From positions 107,779,802 through 107,843,801 of the forward strand of contig OV884058.1 in the NCBI GenBank assembly GCA_930367215.1: DNA of 64,000 bases, given 5' to 3'. The position numbers were made by a program, and so were the translations under genes. The notes under the pieces were generated by a model. That model was not told the origin of the DNA. It ran no database searches and worked only from the letters and a program-made list of their open reading frames with translations. Below, in pieces: positions 35,263 to 45,300 of the stretch. Source of the DNA: Pollenia angustigena (Eukaryota; Arthropoda; Insecta; Diptera; Polleniidae). Every line of letters begins with the position of its first letter. Position 1 is the stretch's first letter.

Positions 35263-35704
35263 TCATTTTACTACCACAACCATATCACCGCCAGTTCCTG
35301 GTACTCCTGCTTCCAATAACTTGGCCTTAACATCATCCATTGTAATGCTTTTTTCAGAACATATTGATTCCAAAAATTCTTGAAATTCTTCAAAGTCCAA
35401 ACGCCATTTTCTAAGTAAAGTTGGTAAAATATTATATTTACATACTACATACATATGTACATATGTATTTGATGAACATTTTAGAAATTTTTTACCTAAA
35501 TTTCATGTAGGTTAAGCCGGTTTCAGTTAAGCTAAAAGTTGTTTTTAACAGTTTTGCTTGATCCAGCCAATAATCGATTTGTGATAGCAATATACAATCA
35601 TAGACCACATTATCCAAATCAAATGAAATAACATTGTAATTTGCATACAGATGAAAAAGCGATTCCAAAGTGTGTTTTTTGGGCTTATCGTCATCATCGG
35701 CCAT
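35263..35704 (-). CDS. CG6709: Short p25-alpha (TPPP-like) protein
   Basis: p25-alpha/TPPP proteins bind and bundle microtubules. Exon 1 (35704 down to 35496) starts MADDDDKPKKHTLESLFHLY and contains ILLSQIDYWLDQAKLL and TETGLTYMKF, the family's conserved core. It ends at GTAAAA. Exon 2 (35410 down to 35263) starts after a TTAG acceptor, joins in phase (R from a split codon), reads KWRLDFEEFQEFLESICSEK, and ends with GVPGTGGDMVVVVK and TGA. About 118 residues, so it carries only the p25-alpha domain without the disordered tail of vertebrate TPPP1. An AATAAA lies only 7 bases past the stop, suggesting a very short 3' UTR. It is divergent from Taf2 with about 600 bp between start codons, so a shared promoter is likely. 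The symbol rests on remembered Drosophila synteny next to CG6707 and Taf2. Confidence 0.82.
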
Positions 35705-36306
35705 TATATAAGGAACTTAAGGGAAAGTTAAATAAGAAAACAAATAAAATATAAATTGAAAATAACAACGAATGCTGAAAAATAAATCAGAGTTAAATTT
35801 TGGATGTCAAGGTAATTTGTCAATAATACTTTACAACATACAACTTTTCATATCTTTGCTTGTTATGCTATTTCTGTTATTTAAAAAAACTAAATTTTTG
35901 CTGCCGTATTCATAAAAAATAAAATAAGTTTGAAATGTGTTTTAAGGCAACATTTTCATACAAATTTGTCTTAAAATACATTTGAAATCTATTATAATTT
36001 TGTATGAATACGGTAGTTTCATTTAGATTTTAAAATTTCTTTAATATATTGTTAAAACAGAAAGTTTTAAAAAATTATTTTCAGTTTCTCTAAAATCAGT
36101 AAAAAGTTGTGATAGTATGGTAGCACTGTTTAATTGAAAACTGTCTTATCGACTTAGTAAAATGTTCCGTTTTTATACTACTAAGTTTTGCAACCCCGTA
36201 AAAAGAGAAATCTTCAATGTAAACATTGCAAAAAACAGGACAATTTTGTGAAAACATGCATTAATTTGGTGAAAAATTGTGATTAATTTTAATAATATTA
36301 ATAAAA
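35705..36306. promoter_or_regulatory. Divergent intergenic region between p25-alpha gene and Taf2
   Basis: The two start codons face away from each other across 602 bp, which must hold both promoters and 5' UTRs. A MITE with ends of the form GCCGTATTCATA at 35903-36013 occupies part of it. No clear TATA box or initiator can be assigned by eye. Confidence 0.4.
35903..36013. repeat. Short palindromic MITE, GCCGTATTCATA type
   Basis: GCCGTATTCATAAAAAATAA ... TTTTGTATGAATACGG, with TTTGAAATGTGTTTTAAG pairing against CTTAAAATACATTTGAAA. It lies between the p25-alpha and Taf2 start codons. Confidence 0.75.
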
Positions 36307-39300
36307 ATGGATATAACCATTGAAAATCAAACAAAAGAGCAGCCGCTAAGACCTTTTAAATTATAAGTATTTTGAAATTGTAAAAACGAGTTTATATTTA
36401 TCAAAAATTTTTTTATATCTAGCAAGGCTCATCAAATTGTCAGCTTGACCGGCATAAGTTTTGAAAGGAAGAGTATTATTGTAAGTAAATTAACTTTAAG
36501 AGATTATATGGCCAACTTTGGAACAAATCTAGTTTACCGACGCAGCTCCAAATAAAAAAAAAAAGTACCCAGGGTGATAGAAAATTAAAAAATAAGAAGA
36601 AAAAATAAAATAAAAAAGTTGGCGGAAACGCTTCGTTTTCAAGTTATGGACGTTTAAAGTTTTTATATAAAGGTCTGATTTTCCACTACATTTTTATCGT
36701 TATATGGCCAATATTGGTATCATTTCAAAGCTTTTGACCATATCTTTTTAGATATACAAAATTTATTTGAAAATTACTATCTCTTTACCTCACATTACAT
36801 TCTTGTTGCATTTTACATCAAAATATTACAGAAGTGCACCAGGTTAGTATGTAGCTTATTTAAATAAAAGTGTAATACAAACGTAATCAAATTATAAACA
36901 TGGGCGTCGCAAACGAAAACACTCCTGCATAGCCGACCTTCGGCCGGGCGCAAGGACTTTCTCCTCTATGGTATAGCAAAAACAGGCTTCGCTAAGAAAA
37001 GCTTCTCTGCATAGCCACCCTTCGGCCGGGCGCAAAGATTTGCTCCTCTTTGGTATGACAAATACCGGCTTCGCTAACTAAAGCTTCTCTGCATAGCCGG
37101 GCTTCGGCCGGGCGCAAGGATTTTCTAATCTATGGTATAGCAAGAACCCGCTTCGCTAAGTAAAACTACTCTGCATAGCCGGCCTTCGGCCGGGCGTAAG
37201 GATTTTCTAATCTATGGTATAGCAAGAACCCGCTTCGCTAAGTAAAACTACTCTGCATAGCCGGCCTTCGGCCGGGCGCAAGGATTTTCTCCTCTATGGT
37301 ATAGCAAAAATCGGCTTCGCTAAGTAAAGCTTCTCTGCATAGCCGGCCTTCGGCCAGGCGCAAAGATTTGCTCCTCTATGGTATAGCAAGAACCGGCTTC
37401 GCTAAGTAAAGCTACTCTGCATAGCCGGCCTTCGGCCGGGCGCAAGGATTTGCTCCTCTTTGGGATAGTAAGTACCGGCTTCGCTAAGTCAAAAGCTTTA
37501 AAATGATACCAATATTGACCATATAAAGATAAAAATGTAGTGGAAAATCACACTTTTATATAAAAACTTAAAACGTCCATAACTCGAAAACTAAGCGTTT
37601 CCGCCAACTTTTTTATTTTATTTTTTCTTTTTATTTTTTAATTTTCTATCTACCTAGGTACTTTTTTTTTATTTGGAGCTGCGTCGGTAAACTAGATTTA
37701 AGCCCCAACTTTTAATATTTCTGTTATCAGGGTGCTGTGGAACTTACAATTGTGCCAACAAAAGAGAATTTAAGAATTATAAGGTTAAATGCAAAACAGT
37801 GTCGCATATATAGGGTGCTCCTTAACGATGTCTGTGAGGCAGATTTTGTTTATTTTGATCCATTTTTGGATATTTGTCAGAGTGATGCAAAAACGTAAAT
37901 ATTTTTAATGAGTACCTAATAAACACTTTCTGAATCATATAAATTTCAGACGTTCTCTGGAAACGCTATCTACAAATCATTTAATTGCTGCCCAAAAAAC
38001 AGATCCTGATGTTAATTCGGGAGAGTTGTTTATACAAATACCACCGGAAGGCTATCATATGATACAAGAAGGTCGTGGTTTGCGTATAGGCATAGAGTTT
38101 TCCTTGGAAAATCCCCAAGGAGGTATTCACTTTGTAATACCGCAGACTAGCGAAGATGAAATTCAGCCTAATAGTGCACATATGTTTACTTATGCTTATG
38201 AAAATTCTTCACGTTTATGGTTTCCCTGTGTAGACAGTTTTGCTGATCCATGCACTTGGAAATTAGAGTTTACGGTTGAAAAACACTTGACAGCAGTATC
38301 ATGTGGTGAATTAATGGAGGTGGTAATGACGCCTGACTTGAGAAGAAAAACCTATCATTATTCCCTGACAGTGCCCGTGTGTGCCCCGAATATTGCTTTA
38401 GCTGTGGGACCGTTTGAAATATTTGTTGATCCTCATATGCATGAAGTGACTCATTTTTGTTTGCCTCAATTGTTACCGTTACTGAAGAATACTGTGCGTT
38501 ATTTACATGAAGCTTTCGAGTTTTTCGAAGAAACTTTATCCACCCGATATCCTTTCTCATGCTACAAACAGGTTTTTGTAGATGAAGCAGATGCTGACAT
38601 CAGTGCTTATGCCACTATGAGTATAGCCTCCGTGCATCTCTTGCATACAATTGCTATCATTGATCAAACTTATGTATCTCGCACTCTTATGTCGCGGGCA
38701 GTAGCTGAACAATTTTTCTGTTGCTTTATAACTTCACATCACTGGTCTGATACTTGGTTGGCGAAAGGCATAGCTGAGTACTTGTGTGGACTTTACTCGC
38801 GCAAATGTTTTGGCCACAATGAATATCGTGAATGGATTCAAAAGGAATTAGCGCGTGTGGTAAAATATGAAGAGCAATATGGTGGCATAATATTGGATTG
38901 TAGTCAGCCTCCCGCTCCTTTGCCGGTTAGTGGTACTAATCCTTCGGCGGCAGCTGCTAAACAGCAGGAAATTGTCCATTACTTTCCTATAAAAAGTTTG
39001 CATACTGTATCTCCGAAATATGTGGAAGCCATGAGAAGAAAGGCTCATTTGGTTATAAGAATGTTGGAGCATCGTATTGGTCAGGAGCTGTTAATACAGG
39101 TGAAGTTTAGATGTTTTTTTATAATCAGCGATTTTTTTGTAAAAGTAAATTTTATAAAAAATTAAATTTTGGCAAAAGTATTTTTTTTGTGAAAAGATGA
39201 CTTTTTGTAAAATATTTTCGGCTATAAACTGACTTTTCTGATGACAAATTTACATCTTTTGTAAAAAGAATTGAATTTTTTGCCAAAAATTTTATTAGCA

Positions 39301-42300
39301 ACTTTTTTGTGAAACATTGAATTTTTATACGAAAAGTTTTCTTTTTTGTAAATTTTTTTTGTAGTTTTATGTAATAAATAAGTAAACCTCGAAAAGAACC
39401 CCTCTTTTAAAAACAACCTTGCCGAACCACAAATGTTTAAAACTTATCTCCATTTCCTAGGTCTTCAATAAACAATTGGCATTAGCCACTAATGCAGCCT
39501 CTACAAAAATCGGTTCAGGACTTTGGCACCATTTACTGATTTCTACAAATATTTTCATTAAAGCCATTTTCACCGTAACGGGTAAAGACATGTCCGTTTT
39601 CATGGATCAATGGGTTCGTACTGGAGGTCATGCGAAGTTTTCTCTCACTTCAGTCTTCAACCGTAAACGTAACACAATTGAATTGGAAATACGACAAGAT
39701 TTTGTTAATCAACGTGGGGTTCGAAAATACAATGGGCCCCTTTTGGTACAACTACAAGAGTTGGATGGTACTTTCAAGCATATGCTACAAATTGAGAATA
39801 CAGTGGTAAAGGCCGACATTACTTGCCATTCAAAAAGTAGACGTAATAAGAAAAAGAAAATTCCCTTGTGTACGGGAGAAGAAGTCGATATGGATTTATC
39901 ACCAATGGAGTAGGTTTTTTTAATGTGTAGATTTAACTTATTACTTACTAAACATGTGCAACATTATAGTGATTCTCCTGTTTTGTGGATACGCCTGGAT
40001 CCTGAAATGATTTTAATACGTGATTTAAATATAGAACAACCTGATTTCCAATGGCAATTTCAACTTAGGCATGAACGTGATGTTACTGCACAGTTTGAGG
40101 CCATTATGGCTTTAGAAAAATACCCTACAAATGCCACACGTTCGGCTCTAACAGACACTATAGAAAGTGAACAATGTTTTTATAAAGTTAGATGTGAGGC
40201 GGCTGATTGTTTAACAAAGGCAAGAATTTAAATTAAATTATTTATATAATAACTTTAATTCACCTTTTTGATTTTTTCATACCAGGTGGCCAATCAAATG
40301 GTTACCCAATGGAGCGGCCCTCCTGCGATGTTGAATATATTTCGCAAATTCTTTGGCTCTTTTAGTGCTCCTCATATTATTAAACAAAATAATTTTGCTA
40401 ATTTTCAGTTATATTTTTTGCAAAAAGTTATCCCAGTAGCCATGGCAGGTAAGACTATTCTATACAAATGTATTTAATTACAATTTCATATATGAAACCA
40501 CGATTATATTTTACATTTAGGCCTTCGTACCTCTCATGGTATTTGTCCGCCAGAAGTCATACGTTTTCTATTTGATCTTTTCAAATACAATGATAATACA
40601 CGCAATCATTACAGTGATGTTTATTATCGCTCAGCTTTGGTAGATGCTTTGGGTAATTCAATAACACCTGTTGTATCAGTGGCATTAAGAGGCACTCCCA
40701 TTACTTCAGATAGTTTATCAGCAGATGCTAAGTATGTTTATTAATGTTTTTGAAATGAATTGCTTGATATTTAACTACCTACAACTTAATAATTTAAAAT
40801 TTGTTTTAAATAATAGATTAGTGTTAGAGGAGGTAACACGTTTATTAAATTTAGAAAAACATTTACCTTCCTACAAGTATATGGTGTCGGTGTCGTGCTT
40901 AAAAGTCATACGTAAACTACAAAAATGTGGCCATTTACCATCGTTGCCAAAAATTTATCGCTGCTATGCTGCTTACGGTCAATACTTAGATTTACGTATT
41001 GCTGCTATGGAATGTTTAGTTGATTTTGTCAAAGTCGATGGCAGATGGGAAGATTTGGATCATTTAATTACATTGCTGGAAACTGATCCTGATCCAGCGG
41101 CTCGCCATGCTTTGGCACAGTTGTTAATAGATAATCCACCATTTACGAGAGAATCTAGGAGTCGCTTGGACCGCCCGGAATTGGTGGAAAGATTATGGCA
41201 GAATATGAAGTAAGTTCTTTATTTGTATTGTAGTTTTTAAGTGAATGAAACGTTAATAAGGAAGTGTGTGGGAAGTATAACTGAGTTTTTGTAAAATAAT
41301 CGACTTAATGATTGAAAATGAGGAAACTAGACTTTTGGTGATAACAAGAAACTATTTGTTGATAAAAATAAAGTTTTTTGTTCGAAATAGATTTACTGCC
41401 TGGTCCAAAATGTCCAAAATAAAATTTCTTTCGTATATTTATATTGAAAACGGTAGTAAAAAAACTTAAATTTGGTTTAGGTTTCAATGTCGTGGTTAGA
41501 AACTGAATTTAATTTTTGTGAGCGGACTTTTTAATAAGAAAAGTTTTTTTGAGTGACTTTTAGTTAGAAAAGTGATGTTCATGTTTAAAAAATGTATTAT
41601 TATTTTGAGAATAGCGACTTTTCGTAAGAAAAATAGCTTTATGGAGAGCAAGGCACATTCATTCAAGATAGTTATTTTTGCTGTCAAGAGTGACTAAGTT
41701 CATATGTATGTAGTAGTGTTAATTGTACTGTACTACTTATTACTTGGTAGCAATATTGTTAATCAAGTTCTCCTTTATTATATTTTCAGTAGTTGTTAAT
41801 TTTTATTTTCGTAAATCAAAGGTATTCAGTTTTGAATTGTCATTGAATTCAGTTTTAATATTTTTAATATTTTGAATAATAAATTTGGGTTTTTGTATAA
41901 AACAGGCGTTTGGCTTTGGGGTTTCAATATTAAATCCTACATTTGGGGGCTCAACCGTACCATAAATCGGAATATTCATTTAAAGAAAATGGAGTGGGCC
42001 AGCGCATCAGATCAGGACCTAAAGGATGCTTGCCAAGAATATAAATTATCGGATGATGGTGACAGAAGCACATTGATAAGACGTATCAAACTTTTTGAGA
42101 AAAACCGAGCTGAGAAACGGAAGTCAGAAGAGGAAGAGCGAATTCAGATTGAAGCTATAAGAAGAAGGAAAGAAGAAGAAGAAATATTAAAAGCTGAACA
42201 TGAAATTAGAAAGGAAGAAGAAAACAATGAACGGTGTACTGAATCAATAACTAAAGACGAAAGAAGAAGAAAAGATGAACCACAAACTTTTGATGAAAAA

Positions 42301-45300
42301 GTAAGACGAGAAGCTGAAAGAAGGAAAGATGAAGAAGATGAAAAACGATTTGAAGAGATGGTCACAATAGAACTACGACGGCTGAGAGATATGGAACTAC
42401 AATCTTCAAGTGAATCAGTAGCAGCACTCCAACCACGCAGAGGTTGTGAAAAATTTCTGGATGAAATTGTAAGGGGAAATCAGTCGGGAGTTACGTTGCG
42501 GGATGTCGAGGAATCAATGCAAAAGTTTTCCGGCGAAGGTGGTCGTGGCATAGATGAATGGGTGGATGATTTTGAACAGAACGCTTGTTTGCTAGGATGG
42601 ACGAATTTTCAAAAACTCATCTACGCAAAAAGACTGCTAACAGGTACTGCAAAGCTTTTTATGGAGCATGAATGCAAGGCGAAATCATATGATGCGTTAG
42701 TGGCTGGACTTAAAGAAGAATTTAAATTAATGGTTAACAGTGCTACTGTACACCGAATGTTATGTGAGCGAAAAAAGAAGACAAACGAATCGTATCGCCA
42801 ATACGTATACACGATGATGGATATTGCTTCTCAAGCAAGAATCGATGCAAGCTCTATCATCAGTTATATTGTCGATGGCATAAGAGGCTCACCATACAAC
42901 AAAGCGTTCTTGTATGAATCGAAATCAATTGGCGAGTTGAAGGAAAGGTTGCAGACGTATGATCAAATTCAAGCTAGAATTGTTTCAAAACCAGAAAGTG
43001 ACAAATCGGAGAGATACTGCTTTAGCTGTGGCGAAAAGTCTCATGTATCAGACAAATGCCCAAACAAAGGTAAAGGGCCAAAATGTTTCCAATGTAACGA
43101 GTTTGGTCATAAAGCTAACAATTGTAGTAAATCTGAAAAGCGTATGCCAAAGGCCAATGTTCACGTAGTGGAAAACAGAACATCATTTAAAGTTGTCAAC
43201 ATAAATGGTATTGAAGTGGAAGCATTAATAGACAGCGGAAGTCAAGTAACTACAATTCGGAAAGACGCATTTTTTAACAAAGGTTTTGGCAAATATTCAA
43301 AAACAGATATGACAGTATGTGGTGTCGGATCAACTTATACAGCTGCAATTGGTGTGTTTGATGTTCAAGTAGTAGCGGATGAGTGCAAACTCGTGGGACA
43401 ATGTCATATTTTACCAAACGAGTGTGTGGGTATCGATGTAATTATAGGTACAAATCTGACGAATCAGGCAATTGTAAGCTTCTCACTAGATGGCGTAAAA
43501 ATGAGTAGAAAAGTAATATCAACGAATGACGAAATGTCAATTGAAATATCAAATCAATCAAACTGCTTATTTATTTCCAACGAGGAGACTTTTCTACCAG
43601 ACATGAAGCACATGCAAAGCGAATCAATACGATCTGAGGTGAAGAAGATAATTACCGGGTACAAACCAAGACCAGCTAAAAGCTCCCCCATAACTATGAA
43701 AATAGTTCTTTCTGATGACGTTCCAGTGGCTCAGCGTCCGCGTCGTTTACCTCAAGTTGAAAAGGCGGAAGTAGAAAAGCAAATAAGTGCTTGGTTAGCA
43801 GACGGAATTATTCGACCTAGTATCTCTGATTATGCAAGTCCAATAGTACTCGTAAATAAAAAGGATGGAACAAAACGATTATGTGTCGACTATCGGCGTC
43901 TTAATCAAAAAATTATTAAAGATAAATACCCGATGCCAGTCATAGAGGACCAAATAGATATGTTGCAGAATAATAAAGTTTTTAGCACACTTGATTTGGA
44001 AAACGGGTTTTTTCACGTTTCAGTAGATGAGGAAAGTCGTAAGTACACATCGTTTGTAACACCAGCAGGTCAATATGAATTTATGAAGGTCCCGTTTGGA
44101 TTATGTACCAGCCCAGCAATTTTTCAACGATTTATCAATACCATATTCAATCCGCTCTTGCTCAAAGGCATTGTCTTGATTTATATGGATGATTTAATTA
44201 TTCTTGCAGAAAACGAAGAAGAAGCAGTTCGTCGATTGAAACTTGTTTTATGTACTGCGGAAGATTACAACTTGAAAATTAAGTGGAAAAAGTGCTGTTT
44301 GATACAAACAAAGATTAATTTTTTGGGGTACGAGATTGCAGGTGGTCATATCAGGCCATCACCATTGAAAACTAAAGTCGTCCGAAATTACCCGGAACCA
44401 AAAACAGAAAAGCAGGTGCAGCGTTTCCTGGGGTTAGCTGGATATTTTCGTAAGTTTATCCAAAATTTCGCTCTAATCGCAAAACCCCTAAGTGACTTAT
44501 TACGTCAAAATGTAAAATTTCAATTTAACGAAGAACAGCGTCATGCATTTAATCTTTTAAAAGAGCTTATATCAGAGAGGCCAGTGTTGACAATATTTCG
44601 ACAAGGCGCAGAAACTGAACTATATACGGATGCGTCGAAGTGGGCATTCGCAGCAATACTCATGCAACGTAGCTATGATGATGGAAAGATGCATCCAGTG
44701 CGTTATCTTAGTATCAAGACATCCGAAACAGAGCAAAAATACCACAGCTATGAACTAGAGGTATTAGCAGTTATAAAAGCAGTGCAAAAATTTCGGGTGT
44801 ACCTTCTCGGAAATCGATTTAGAATTATTACCGACTGTAAGGCATTTGAAGCAACAATGAAAAAGAAAGATGTACCAAAAATATCTCGCTGGGCGTTAAT
44901 GTTACAAGAATATGATTGTGAAGTGGTGCACCGTGCAGGAGACAAGATGAAGCATGTAGACGCTTTGAGTAGAATGTATTTGATTCAAGATTCAAGTTTG
45001 GTATGCAGTCTCAAAATAGCGCAAGCTAACGACGAACATATAAAGGCCATTAGAGCAGTACTGGAGCTACGAGATTATGATAGTTACGTGGTGCAAAATG
45101 GTATCTTGTGCAAGAATTTCGATGGCAATATCGTGCTCGTTGTACCAGAAGAAATGAAATATGGTATTGTAAGGAAAGTCCATGAGCAAGGGCATTTCAA
45201 ACAGAAAAAAATGAAGGATGTCATTGAGAAAGAATTTTATATATCAAAATTGGAAACGATAGTGGACAATGTGGTAAAAAATTGTGTTCCGTGTATCTTA

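Noticed and set aside
36927..37500. CRISPR-like array
   Set aside because: Period is regular, but the whole 82 bp unit repeats with no unique spacers, and the genome is an animal.
39222..39416. 64-residue minus ORF in Taf2 intron 4
   Set aside because: Lies in a 361 bp AT-rich intron; Phe/Lys-rich and unsupported.
41872..41988. Extension of the Gag-Pol frame upstream of ATG 41989
   Set aside because: It starts at a TTG inside the 5' LTR and reads through the primer-binding region, so it is not part of the protein.
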